In this document: piece by piece, positions 1 to 8,122 of the stretch
How positions within the stretch are numbered: position 1 is the stretch's first letter
Layout of the letters: each line of letters opens with the position of its first letter
Source of the DNA: an uncultured Helicobacteraceae bacterium
GTDB lineage: Bacteria; Campylobacterota; Campylobacteria; Campylobacterales; Helicobacteraceae
Length of the DNA stretch: 64,000 nt
Assembly: GCA_944323755.1 (NCBI GenBank)
Contig: CALUTR010000002.1
Span: 1-64,000 of the forward strand
Reading direction: 5' to 3'
Translations under genes and position numbers: made by a program
The notes under the pieces: model-generated
Databases searched by the model: none
Told to the model about the DNA's origin: nothing
What the model saw: the letters and a program-made list of their open reading frames with translations, nothing else

Positions 1-104
1 CCTTTTTAAATTGTGTTATCTTTTAATCAAATTAAATATTTGAATAAAAGTAAATGAATTATAAACATTTTTTTTTTTGAATCTCTTCTTAAAAGCAGTT
101 ATTT
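1..104. repeat. Direct repeat, copy 1 (pilin upstream region)
   Basis: This block matches 1016-1119 at all but one position (about 103 of 104; T versus G near base 88). In the second copy the block is the promoter and leader of the pilin gene at 460-1008. By analogy this copy should be the upstream region of another minus-strand pilin-like gene just beyond the left edge. It carries the same TATAAT (58-63, minus strand) and an 11-base T run. Confidence 0.9.
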
Positions 105-290
105 ATTATTGATGAGCTGTGCTATATTATTTGCAATAATTGCGTGACCTGCAGCATTTGGGTGTATTTGATCAACTTTTAGAGTGTTATTTTTTAATAT
201 CTGATTCATGCTTTTAGATTCTAACAATATGTTATATTTTGATTCTATTTTGGTGTATATTGTTGCTACATTGATTGCTTGGGGCATCAA
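99..290 (-). pseudogene. 3' fragment of a GDSL/SGNH-type hydrolase gene
   Basis: The 63 codons end in VDQIHPNAAGHAIIANNIA, which matches the catalytic Asp-x-x-His block (block V) at the end of TesA-like SGNH esterases. The nucleophile block GDSL and the rest of the roughly 180-200-residue fold are absent. Upstream coding stops near base 291, where an unrelated plus-strand gene tail begins. The stop codon lies inside the 104-bp repeat. It is most likely a truncated remnant with no function. Confidence 0.6.
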
Positions 291-296
291 ATAAGA

Positions 297-431
297 AGTT
301 ATGTTTTAGCGCCATATCAGCAAGTAAAAGATTTGCGTAGTAATATTGCCTATAGTAATGTTGATGCAATTTTAGATGGTGATATTGATGATATTATTGA
401 GGGTGTATTGATAAAAATTGGTCAAGAGTAA
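297..431 (+). pseudogene. 3' fragment of an unrecognised gene
   Basis: An open frame of about 44 codons runs to TAA at 429-431 and includes [20 protein letters not shown] and an acidic [11 protein letters not shown] stretch. It looks like the C-terminal end of a soluble protein. There is no start codon with a ribosome binding site. The left boundary coincides with the truncated hydrolase fragment on the other strand, so both genes lost their 5' parts at about 291-300. I do not recognise the family. Confidence 0.35.
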
Positions 432-459
432 TTATCTAGGCTTAAAGGCCTAGATATTT

Positions 460-1008
460 TTAGAACTTAACAGCTCCAGTTGTTGCAAGTGGAATGATTC
501 TATTTGATCCACTTGGGTAAGATTCTTTTAGTGCTTTGCAGAATGTTCCAGCATTGCCACCAGTGCCACTAGCTAGATTGATACCATTTGGGTCAAATAT
601 TAGGTTTCCATTGGTTGTGTTTATTCCTATTACCATTCCACAACCTCCAGTTGTATTACCCGTACTATTTGTTACATTTCCAATTGGCTGAATTCCATTA
701 TTTGCACCATTTACCCCAGTTGGTTGATGTCCACCTACCTGCCATCTACCTCTATCTAATCCACCTGTATCTATCATCCATTCACCCCAGCTAGAGAATC
801 CAGCAGGTGTAGATTGTGTAGGATCTATATTTTCAGCAAAGATTCTTGCAGGGATTGCTTTCATTACGCTAGCAATATCACTTCTTGCCATTGCAACTTG
901 TGCATCAGTTCTTGTTGTTACAAATCTAGGAACAGCAACAGCAGCTAAAACTCCTAAGATTACTATAACAAATACTAATTCGATCATTGAAAAACCACTT
1001 CTTTTCAT
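460..1008 (-). CDS. Type IV pilin/pseudopilin-like prepilin
   Basis: 182 residues. The N-terminus is a class III prepilin signal: short basic leader MKRSG, cleavage before Phe, then FSMIELVFVIVILGVLAAVA with Glu at mature position 5 and a hydrophobic helix ending in PRF. The rest is Gly/Asn/Thr-rich with two Cys (about 124 and 157) that could form the pilin D-loop disulfide. AAGGAGAGACAATG supplies a strong binding site. The family builds type II secretion pseudopili or competence pili and needs a PilD-type peptidase, which is not in this window. The gene sits alone in a repeat-flanked cassette and probably has a sister copy left of the window. Confidence 0.85.
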   Translation of the reverse strand: MKRSGFSMIELVFVIVILGVLAAVAVPRFVTTRTDAQVAMARSDIASVMKAIPARIFAENIDPTQSTPAGFSSWGEWMIDTGGLDRGRWQVGGHQPTGVNGANNGIQPIGNVTNSTGNTTGGCGMVIGINTTNGNLIFDPNGINLASGTGGNAGTFCKALKESYPSGSNRIIPLATTGAVKF

Positions 1009-1015
1009 TGTCTCT

Positions 1016-1119
1016 CCTTTTTAAATTGTGTTATCTTTTAATCAAATTAAATATTTGAATAAAAGTAAATGAATTATAAACATTTTTTTTTTTGAATCTC
1101 TGCTTAAAAGCAGTTATTT
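1016..1119. repeat. Direct repeat, copy 2 (pilin promoter and leader)
   Basis: Second copy of the 104-bp repeat seen at 1-104. It holds the promoter and most of the 5' leader of the pilin gene and ends just short of the 3' end of rarA. The two copies flank the pilin gene plus the two gene fragments, as expected for tandem duplication of a pilin cassette. Confidence 0.9.
1073..1093 (-). promoter_or_regulatory. Pilin promoter: TATAAT with adjacent A11 tract
   Basis: Read on the minus strand, an A11 run (bases 1083-1093) is followed after TGTT by TATAAT (1078-1073). This puts a homopolymer in the -35/spacer region. The predicted transcript would start about 55-60 bases before the ATG. The copy at 58-63 and 69-79 is identical. 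Length changes in such A/T runs can alter promoter strength in Helicobacter, but that effect here is inference. Confidence 0.55.
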
Positions 1120-1136
1120 TATAAGAGAGTGTAAAT

Positions 1137-2312
1137 CTATTGATTTTTTATTTTTTCTACCCATTCTTGTAGGTTTTTTTCAAAACCAATATTGCTCCAT
1201 TTTACGAATTTAATAGCTTTAATATCATATGGCATATAGTTTTGTTTTACATAACCACCGAAGTTGTGTGGGTATTTATAATTTTTATGAAAATGTTGTA
1301 TATTGCTTGGGACTTTATGTTTTGGATTATCCTTTACAAAGGTAATAGCGTCATTAATAGCTTTGTATGATGTATTTGATTTTGGTGATGCAGCTAGATA
1401 TATTACACATTGGCTTAGGAGGATTCTTGCTTCTGGATAGCCTATTTTTGCCACAGATAGCATAGTGTTTGTTGCTATATTTAGTGCATTTGGATTTGCA
1501 TTGCCTATATCTTCACTAGCAAGTATTACAAGTCTGCGTGCTATAAAGTCTGGATTTTCTCCTGCTACAATTAACCTTGCTAAATAATATATAGCCGCGT
1601 TTTCATCGCTTCCTCTTATACTTTTTATCATTGCAGAGATTAAATCATAATGAGTGGAATCTTCACTTACACCTTCATTAAGTGATATTGGGCGAATCTG
1701 CTTTAAATTTTCTATATTTGTATTATTTTTTGATAGATCAAGTAAATTTAGCATAGCTCTTGCATCGCCGTTACTTGTATTTATTATGTATTGTTTGGAA
1801 TCTTCATTTATGCTTATATTGTATTTTTTTACTGTATTTTCTAATATTTCTATCAATTCTTCTTTATTTAATGCTTTGAATTCAAATATGATAGATCTAG
1901 ATCGAATGGCATTTGTTAAACTTGAGTATGGATTGTATGTTGATGCGCCAAAAATAATTGCCTCAAAGTTCTCCATTATAGGTAGCAACACTTCTTGTTG
2001 ATTTTTATTTAGTCTATGTATTTCATCGATAAATACTATAGGCTTTATTAATGTGCCTTTGTATTTTGATATTTGCTGTCTTAGGTCGTCTATTTTTATT
2101 GAAGTTGCATTAAATTCTAAAAATTCATATCCAAGCTCTTTTGCAAGTATTTTGGCTAGTGAAGTTTTACCAACACCAGGTGGTCCGTAGAAGAAACAAT
2201 GCATCAAGGTATTGTTTTTTATCATATTTGATATAGGTTTATTTGGACCAACTAAATGTTTTTGTCCTATAAAATCCTTGATACTTTTTGGGCGATTGTC
2301 TAATGCAAGCAT
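1137..2312 (-). CDS. rarA: Replication-associated recombination ATPase RarA (MgsA)
   Basis: 391 residues. AAA+ clamp-loader-like ATPase with Walker A GPPGVGKTSLAKIL (about residues 44-57) and Walker B VFIDEIHRLN (about 92-101), followed by the C-terminal tetramerisation region (AGENPDFIARRLVILASEDI, CVIYLAASPKSN). RarA acts at stalled replication forks. The start overlaps the last codon of hspR, so it is translationally coupled to the heat-shock regulator. That cbpA-hspR-rarA order matches Helicobacter pylori. Family length is usual (about 390-450). Confidence 0.93.
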   Translation of the reverse strand: MLALDNRPKSIKDFIGQKHLVGPNKPISNMIKNNTLMHCFFYGPPGVGKTSLAKILAKELGYEFLEFNATSIKIDDLRQQISKYKGTLIKPIVFIDEIHRLNKNQQEVLLPIMENFEAIIFGASTYNPYSSLTNAIRSRSIIFEFKALNKEELIEILENTVKKYNISINEDSKQYIINTSNGDARAMLNLLDLSKNNTNIENLKQIRPISLNEGVSEDSTHYDLISAMIKSIRGSDENAAIYYLARLIVAGENPDFIARRLVILASEDIGNANPNALNIATNTMLSVAKIGYPEARILLSQCVIYLAASPKSNTSYKAINDAITFVKDNPKHKVPSNIQHFHKNYKYPHNFGGYVKQNYMPYDIKAIKFVKWSNIGFEKNLQEWVEKIKNQ

Positions 2313-2671
2313 TATTTTTTAAATATGATTACATCATAAGAGTTTCGTTTTACAGCTATGCTATTTTTTTTGCTATTTTGTTTATCTAATGATCCTTGAA
2401 GTTCTTCTATCGTGGAATCTAATTCATCTAGTTTGTCTTTTAGTCTTAATATGATATCAACACCTGCTAGATTGACACCTAAATCTCTTGTAAGTCTAAG
2501 TATTGTCTTGATTTTATCTATATCTTTTTGTGAATAAAGTCTCATTTTACCATCTGTTCTGCCTGGCTCTATCAATCCTTCTTTTTCATATTGCCTTAGA
2601 GTTTGTGGGTGTATTGATAGAATTCTTGCTACCACACTGATTAAAAAAACTGGTTCTTCATAGCTATGCAT
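2312..2671 (-). CDS. hspR: MerR-family heat-shock repressor HspR
   Basis: 119 residues. N-terminal winged HTH with the MerR signature HPQTLRQYEKEGLIEPGRT (about 21-39) and YSQKDIDKIKTI, then a short coiled coil (RLKDKLDELDSTIEELQG). HspR represses chaperone operons by binding HAIR inverted repeats. It lies 9 bases downstream of cbpA and overlaps rarA. I looked for a canonical HAIR palindrome in front of cbpA and did not see one. Confidence 0.93.
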   Translation of the reverse strand: MHSYEEPVFLISVVARILSIHPQTLRQYEKEGLIEPGRTDGKMRLYSQKDIDKIKTILRLTRDLGVNLAGVDIILRLKDKLDELDSTIEELQGSLDKQNSKKNSIAVKRNSYDVIIFKK

Positions 2672-2680
2672 TTTTACTCC

Positions 2681-3559
2681 TTATTCCGGCAATTTTTCTT
2701 GCATTAATTTGGCTAATTCTTTATCAATTGTATCACAAGAAGGCAAAATGACATTTATTATAAGCAGTAAATCACCAATTTTACTTGTTTTTCTATCTTT
2801 TATGCCTTGCTCTTTTATTCTCATTTTTTGATTATTTTTTGTATTTTTTGGAATTGTTAATGTTACTTCTTTGTATGGTGTATTTACTTTGACTTTTCCG
2901 CCAAATATAGCTATTTTGAGTGGTATATCAATTATTTTATGTAACACATTGTCTTTTATTTCATATTCATTTGATGGTGCAATTACGACTTTTAGTAGTA
3001 GATTTCCTGTTTGTCCTTGCGCTTTTTTTCCTTTGTTTGCGATTCGTAGTGTTTCATTATTTTTTATTCCTGCTGGAATCTTTATGTCAAATTCTAAACC
3101 ATTATTATTGTAGTGATAGCTTCCACCAAGCAATGCACTTTCAAATGGAATTGTAATTTGATCATTTATATCCAATGTAGATGAATCAAATCCACCAAAA
3201 TTGCCAAATCCTCCAAATCCACCAAATCCACCGAAGTTTCCACCGCTAAACCCACTTTTAGTATTACCAAATATAGATGCCAAAATATCATCAATATTGA
3301 CATTTTGATTACTTCGTGCAAAATCACTAAAATTTTGCCCTCCAAACATACTATCGCCAAATTGATCATATTGCGCGCGTTTGTTTTCATCGCTTAATAT
3401 TTCATATGCTGCATTAATTTCTTTAAATTTTTCTTCAGCATCTTTTTGTTTGTTGATATCTGGGTGATATTGTCTTGCAAGCTTTCTGTATGCTTTTTTT
3501 ATATCATCACTAGAAGCATTTTGTGATACTCCTAATGTATCATATAGGCTTTTATTCAT
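2681..3559 (-). CDS. cbpA: DnaJ-like co-chaperone CbpA
   Basis: 292 residues. J domain at the N-terminus with HPD ([20 protein letters not shown]), a Gly/Phe-rich linker (about 96-124), and two C-terminal beta domains ([28 protein letters not shown]). It lacks the CxxCxGxG zinc fingers, which makes it CbpA-type rather than DnaJ. It is first in the cbpA-hspR-rarA operon, as in H. pylori, so heat-shock control through HspR is expected. Confidence 0.92.
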   Translation of the reverse strand: MNKSLYDTLGVSQNASSDDIKKAYRKLARQYHPDINKQKDAEEKFKEINAAYEILSDENKRAQYDQFGDSMFGGQNFSDFARSNQNVNIDDILASIFGNTKSGFSGGNFGGFGGFGGFGNFGGFDSSTLDINDQITIPFESALLGGSYHYNNNGLEFDIKIPAGIKNNETLRIANKGKKAQGQTGNLLLKVVIAPSNEYEIKDNVLHKIIDIPLKIAIFGGKVKVNTPYKEVTLTIPKNTKNNQKMRIKEQGIKDRKTSKIGDLLLIINVILPSCDTIDKELAKLMQEKLPE

Positions 3560-3722
3560 TCTAATAATCCTTTTATGTATAATTACTTTTAAATAATTTA
3601 ATTTAGCGCAATTGTATCATAAAAGTTAAATAGATATACTAAAGTTTGTATATAAAAATTAATTCAATGCGAATTTTATTTTAGTTAGAATCTATGTTTA
3701 ATCGTTTTACTTAAGGTTGTCT
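3560..3722. promoter_or_regulatory. Divergent promoter region cbpA / exbB
   Basis: About 160 bases between two divergent operons. On the minus strand TATGATACAAT (TACAAT at 3616-3611) is a good -10 region for cbpA. On the plus strand TATGTT near 3691 is a possible -10 for exbB. The exbB binding site is AAGG at 3713-3716. No clear HspR (HAIR) or Fur palindrome was found. Confidence 0.45.
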
Positions 3723-4160
3723 ATGGTGTTAAAAGATATATTAGATTATGGTTGTCTAGGGTTTCTTGGCTTTTTAAGTATCGTCGTTTTAGCTTTAATT
3801 TTTGAGAGATTATATACTTATAAAAAAGTTGATGTTTTGAGTTATGATGAAAAAAAGGCACTAGAGATAGATTTAACAAGTAATCTCACTTTGATAGCAA
3901 CTATAGGTTCAAATGCTCCATATATAGGGCTTCTTGGGACTGTTGGTGGTATTATGCTTACATTTGTTGAAATTGGCAATAACGATATGGTGAATACTCA
4001 AGTAATTATGACTGGATTGGCTCTAGCACTAAAAGCTACTGCAATGGGGCTTATCGTTGCTATACCTGCTATAGTGGCTTATAATTTATTGCTTAGAAAA
4101 AGTGAAGTTTTGTTGCTTAAGTGGGATTTGGCGCATCAAAATAATGATTATGTGATTTAA
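3723..4160 (+). CDS. exbB: ExbB-type proton channel subunit
   Basis: About 145 residues with three membrane segments: LGFLGFLSIVVLALIF, then the core pair around APYIGLLGTVGGIMLTFVEI and ALALKATAMGLIVAIPAIVA. The short size matches Helicobacter ExbB (about 150). It uses the proton gradient with ExbD to energise TonB- or TolA-like partners. ATG 3723 with AAGG six bases upstream is preferred over the in-frame TTG at 3717. exbD follows after 18 bases. No tonB gene follows, which is unusual. Confidence 0.88.
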   Translation: MVLKDILDYGCLGFLGFLSIVVLALIFERLYTYKKVDVLSYDEKKALEIDLTSNLTLIATIGSNAPYIGLLGTVGGIMLTFVEIGNNDMVNTQVIMTGLALALKATAMGLIVAIPAIVAYNLLLRKSEVLLLKWDLAHQNNDYVI

Positions 4161-4178
4161 TCAAACTATAAGGAAATA

Positions 4179-4574
4179 GTGTTGAAAAAGATAGATTCTC
4201 TTAATCTTGTGCCATTTATTGATATTGTTCTTGTGCTGCTTGTTATTGTTTTGACGAGTGCTACTTTTATTTCTAGAAGTCATATTGATGTTGATATTCC
4301 AAAAGTTGATAATGCAAGCAGTGATTCAAGTAAGATAAATAATGAAGATACAATCATCACAATCAATAAAAACGGAGAATTTTACATCAATGATAAAGCA
4401 TTCAATATGTCTCAATTAGAATCTTTTATTTCTACATTGCCAAAGAATTCTAGTATTGTAATTAATGGTGATAAGGAAAGTAATTTTAATAGTTTTGTTG
4501 CCCTTATGAATATGCTTCAAAGATTAGAATATCAAAATCTATTTGTTCTTGTTAATGAAGAAGATAAAAAATAA
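4179..4574 (+). CDS. exbD: ExbD-type biopolymer transport protein
   Basis: 131 residues. One N-terminal membrane segment with the channel Asp in NLVPFIDIVLVLLVIVLTSA, then a periplasmic domain ending VALMNMLQRLEYQNLFVLV. The start is GTG at 4179, with TTG at 4182 as an alternative, behind AAGGAA. It pairs with exbB as a proton-driven motor stator; the expected third partner TonB is missing here. Confidence 0.88.
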   Translation: MLKKIDSLNLVPFIDIVLVLLVIVLTSATFISRSHIDVDIPKVDNASSDSSKINNEDTIITINKNGEFYINDKAFNMSQLESFISTLPKNSSIVINGDKESNFNSFVALMNMLQRLEYQNLFVLVNEEDKK

Positions 4575-4585
4575 GGAGTGTTGCT

Positions 4586-4762
4586 ATGTTTCCTGATAAT
4601 TATAATTTAGGACTTATTTTTTCTGCTGTTATTACTATGGCAATTATTGTTATTGTAATTAGAATTTATTTAAATATTATTAATAGAGGGACAAAGATCA
4701 ATAAACCAGATTGGATGAGTGATAGCGAGTTTGAAGATAAATTTGGTAAAAAACAAAAGTAG
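4586..4762 (+). CDS. Small membrane protein between exbD and the coiled-coil gene
   Basis: 58 codons from ATG 4586 to TAG 4760-4762, with AAGGAG (4573-4578) upstream. It has one hydrophobic segment (GLIFSAVITMAIIVIVIRIY) followed by a charged cytoplasmic-type tail ending FEDKFGKKQK. It lies 11 bases after exbD and 12 before the coiled-coil gene, so it is probably the third member of a four-gene operon. I do not recognise a family. The binding site, spacing and composition support it being real. Confidence 0.7.
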   Translation: MFPDNYNLGLIFSAVITMAIIVIVIRIYLNIINRGTKINKPDWMSDSEFEDKFGKKQK

Positions 4763-4774
4763 CAAAGAGGGGAT

Positions 4775-6703
4775 ATGATTAATATAATTATTGTTGTTTG
4801 TATGGTGATTCTTGCTGTTATTGATATTAGAAGCATTAAGTCTCCAAATCATAAAAATTTTAAATCAAGCATTATATTACTTGGTATTTTGGGTGTGTTA
4901 AGCGGCGTGTTTATTGCATTTTCTACATTTGATATAGAAAATATAAAAGATTCTATGCCAAATATTATTTATGGATTACAAAATGCATTTTACACTCTGA
5001 TTGTTAGTCTTGTTCTTGTCGTAATAATTAGCATATATCAAAAGTTTCTTGGATTTAAAAAAGAAAGCAAAGAAAATTTAGATTTTATAACCTTGCAGGT
5101 AAAAAAATTAGACCATCTAGATGAAATTATAAAGCTAAACACTATAAATAATGATACAAAAGAAGCTATTACAGAGATTAAAAACCACCTCAATCAATCA
5201 ATGGAATCTATCATTCAATCATTACTTAGGATAATTGAATCTAATAAAATAAATTCTGAAATGCTGCGAGATTCTAATGTTGCTAATACAAAATCACTCA
5301 TTGAGTACAATAAGACATATTTAAACAATATAAATGATTTAAATGCAAGGCAAATAGAGCTTCTAAGAGATGTCAATATGAATCTAAAAAATTTAATAGA
5401 TTCTAATAATCACTTTAGAAATAATTTTGATTCTAATATAAAAGAATTATCTAGTAATATTAATAAAACTCTAAATAGCGAAATATCTGCTTTAACATCA
5501 AGTTTTACAAATACGATAAATATGTATTTTAGTGAGAATTTTAAAAGATTTAATAAAGGTGTGGATAATTTATTGCAATGGCAAGAGCAATACAAAAATG
5601 CAATGATAAGTTCGCAAAAAATCATTAATGACCAAAATCAATTATTAGAAAAGCTTAATTCCATTACAGCAAGTATTTTAAATCGTGATGAAAATATGGT
5701 TCATTTGTATGTTGATGTTTCAAATATGATGAAAGAGTATAAGATACAAAATGCAAATTTAAATGAAAAACTCCAAACAATAGGCAATCTAGGCGCAAGT
5801 GCTTCAAATGCATTAAAATCTATGAATACTTTTTTTGTTGATTTAAACTCACATTTAAAAGATGCAAATAAAAATCTAATAAACTACACAAAATCCATTA
5901 TTGATGATGTTTTTGTAAAAATATCAAAGCAATTTGAAGCGCACAATAAATCTATGGTAGATTCTATAAATACTAGAAATGCATCGCTTGTATCATTATT
6001 AGAAACTTCTATGAAAAATATAGATTCTATAAATTCATCTCTAAATAATAAACTTCAATCATCAATCAAAGAAATCAATAATCTTGGCACTATGATGTTG
6101 CAAAACAATAAAGATATTTATGACAGCTATCAAAAATTAGGTAGTAGCATCGAGCTTAGCTTAAGTGCAATTAGTCAGAATACAAGTGATGTTATGAATG
6201 ATATTAATAAAAATGGAATAGAACATTTGCAAAATATTGCGAAATTGTATTTTGATGATATTTCAAATTTGCAACATAAATTGCTAAGTGATATGTCAAA
6301 TTCTATCAATATCAATCAGTCAATGTTAGATTCTGCTATTAATGGACTTATTAATAAATATTTAGAATCCCTAGAGCAAATTACAGAAGCAAATATCCAA
6401 TCACATAGGGAATTAAGTCATATAGGTATAGAAGAAATGAAGATTTTAAATAGTGAGGTTTCAAACTATATAAAAGAAAATGCACTTTCTTTAAATAAAT
6501 CAAATATAGAAATTTTAAATATCGTTGAATTCTTGCAAAAAGAACTTGAAGATTCTATAGAAAAAAGTAATGCATTGCAAAATAGTGCAAAAGAAAATAT
6601 CGCCAATATAGAGCAATCGCTCAAAAATACAAGCGATGGTTTTAAAAATGATTATGAGTGGTTTTTGAGGAGAATAAGGGATATTATAGGTCAAAGAATG
6701 TAG
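4775..6703 (+). CDS. ExbB/MotA-like membrane unit with very long coiled-coil tail
   Basis: 642 residues. One N-terminal hydrophobic segment is followed by a pair resembling ExbB/MotA TM3-TM4: ILLGILGVLSGVFIAFST and GLQNAFYTLIVSLVLVVIIS (about 25-88). The remaining 550 residues are Asn/Ser/Lys/Ile-rich with heptad character and no further membrane segment. This layout recalls ZorA and other MotA-TolQ-ExbB proteins that carry a long cytoplasmic tail. No OmpA-like ZorB partner is present. GAGG precedes the ATG, and it is co-oriented with exbBD and the small membrane gene. A four-part envelope motor complex is inference. Confidence 0.65.
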   Translation: MINIIIVVCMVILAVIDIRSIKSPNHKNFKSSIILLGILGVLSGVFIAFSTFDIENIKDSMPNIIYGLQNAFYTLIVSLVLVVIISIYQKFLGFKKESKENLDFITLQVKKLDHLDEIIKLNTINNDTKEAITEIKNHLNQSMESIIQSLLRIIESNKINSEMLRDSNVANTKSLIEYNKTYLNNINDLNARQIELLRDVNMNLKNLIDSNNHFRNNFDSNIKELSSNINKTLNSEISALTSSFTNTINMYFSENFKRFNKGVDNLLQWQEQYKNAMISSQKIINDQNQLLEKLNSITASILNRDENMVHLYVDVSNMMKEYKIQNANLNEKLQTIGNLGASASNALKSMNTFFVDLNSHLKDANKNLINYTKSIIDDVFVKISKQFEAHNKSMVDSINTRNASLVSLLETSMKNIDSINSSLNNKLQSSIKEINNLGTMMLQNNKDIYDSYQKLGSSIELSLSAISQNTSDVMNDINKNGIEHLQNIAKLYFDDISNLQHKLLSDMSNSININQSMLDSAINGLINKYLESLEQITEANIQSHRELSHIGIEEMKILNSEVSNYIKENALSLNKSNIEILNIVEFLQKELEDSIEKSNALQNSAKENIANIEQSLKNTSDGFKNDYEWFLRRIRDIIGQRM

Positions 6704-6738
6704 ATGTGCATCTGTAATCATAAATATATAGGTTTTTT

Positions 6739-8085
6739 ATGATTTTATTTATTTTCATCATCACTCTATTGTGTATATATTTGCGTCCATTTGGGTTACC
6801 TATATGGCTTTTTAGCACACTTGGAGCAATATGTGCATATGTCTTTAATGTAGTGAGTTTTAATGATGTTGCCTTTGTGTGGGAGATGGTTTGGGATAGC
6901 TCATTTACGCTTATTGGGCTTATTATCTTTGCTATTTCACTGGAAAGACTTGGCTTTTTTAATGCTATTGCAAACTTTATCATAAAGCTTTCTTCACACA
7001 AAACCACAGCGGAGATAAGTACAAGAAAATTTTATATTCTAATTATGCTTTTTGGCTTTGTAATTAGTGCATTTTTTAGCAATGATGGTGCGATTTTAAT
7101 CTTAACTCCATTGCTTATTGCACTTTTTAGAATCTCTACACAAAATAAAGATTCCATAAAACCATTTATTGCAAATGCTACAAAATTTAATCTAAATAGT
7201 GAATCTTGTTACACTCATAATCAAACTGCTATATTTTTTCTTTTGTGTATGAGTTTTGTAAGTGATTTTGGTTCAAATCTCTTTGTGTTTTCTAATCTCA
7301 CAAATATCATCACCACGCACACATTCTCGCTTCCTTTTTTATCCTTTTTCTTACATATGCTTTTACCTCAAGCTTTTGTATTTGTAGCTACACTAGCGAT
7401 TTTTTGGCTATTTTTTGTATCCAAACTTCCAAAATATTTATCTTTTAGTCTTATAGATTCTAATTTACCTTCAATTTTAATTGTACTTATGTGCTTTATT
7501 TTACTTTTTGTGCTTGTATTTGGGATTATATTTGGAGAGCAATTTGGCTTACCTATTAGCTTTGTGGCCTTATTTGTTGGCCTTATTTCAGCATTTATGG
7601 CAATAGCTAAAGAAAAAAGTGCATTTACTAGCATACTAAAAGATTCGCCTTTTAGTGTTGTTATCTTTAGTCTTGGACTTTTTATCGTTGTGTATGGACT
7701 TAAACACATTGGATTAATTGATGCATTACAAAGTAGTATTCAAGCACTACAAGGCAATACAATACTTAATAAAATGCTTTTTATCTCATTTGGTTCAAGT
7801 ATAGGCTCAAGTATTATTAACAACCTTCCTATGGTTATGCTTGGTGATTTGGCACTTAAAGGAGAGGAATTATATTTGGTATATTCGCATCTCTTGGGGT
7901 GTAATATCGGCTCAAAGCTAACTCCCATAGGATCACTTGCTACGCTTTTATGGCTTGTTAGCTTAAAGAGATATGGTATTGTTATTAGCTTTTTTAGCTA
8001 TATGAAAATTGCGTTCTTTACTACAATTTTTATTTTACTTTGCTCGATACTTGGGCTCTATATTAGTGTAATGTGGATTGTATAA
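6739..8085 (+). CDS. ArsB-type anion (arsenite) efflux permease
   Basis: 448 residues and about 11-12 membrane helices. Family signatures include SAFFSNDGAILILTPLLIAL, FVSDFGSNLFVFSNLTNIIT and GSSIGSSIINNLPMVML, which correspond to the duplicated ArsB/NhaD ion-transporter repeat. It probably exports arsenite or a similar oxyanion, or acts as a Na+/H+ antiporter. There is no arsR or arsC nearby, so the substrate is uncertain. It starts 35 bases after the coiled-coil gene. Confidence 0.75.
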   Translation: MILFIFIITLLCIYLRPFGLPIWLFSTLGAICAYVFNVVSFNDVAFVWEMVWDSSFTLIGLIIFAISLERLGFFNAIANFIIKLSSHKTTAEISTRKFYILIMLFGFVISAFFSNDGAILILTPLLIALFRISTQNKDSIKPFIANATKFNLNSESCYTHNQTAIFFLLCMSFVSDFGSNLFVFSNLTNIITTHTFSLPFLSFFLHMLLPQAFVFVATLAIFWLFFVSKLPKYLSFSLIDSNLPSILIVLMCFILLFVLVFGIIFGEQFGLPISFVALFVGLISAFMAIAKEKSAFTSILKDSPFSVVIFSLGLFIVVYGLKHIGLIDALQSSIQALQGNTILNKMLFISFGSSIGSSIINNLPMVMLGDLALKGEELYLVYSHLLGCNIGSKLTPIGSLATLLWLVSLKRYGIVISFFSYMKIAFFTTIFILLCSILGLYISVMWIV

Positions 8086-8122
8086 AGTGCAATACATTAT
8101 AATTTTACAAAAAGGATTTTAA

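Noticed and set aside
588..794. A 68-codon plus-strand frame inside the pilin gene
   Set aside because: It is antisense to a clear prepilin and has a low-complexity Leu/Tyr/His composition.
3560..3722. A HAIR operator for HspR before cbpA
   Set aside because: No CTTGAGT-type inverted repeat is visible on either strand.
4775..6703. Calling the long coiled-coil gene ZorA of a Zorya system
   Set aside because: The membrane unit and tail are suggestive, but ZorB (OmpA-like) and ZorC/D/E are absent.
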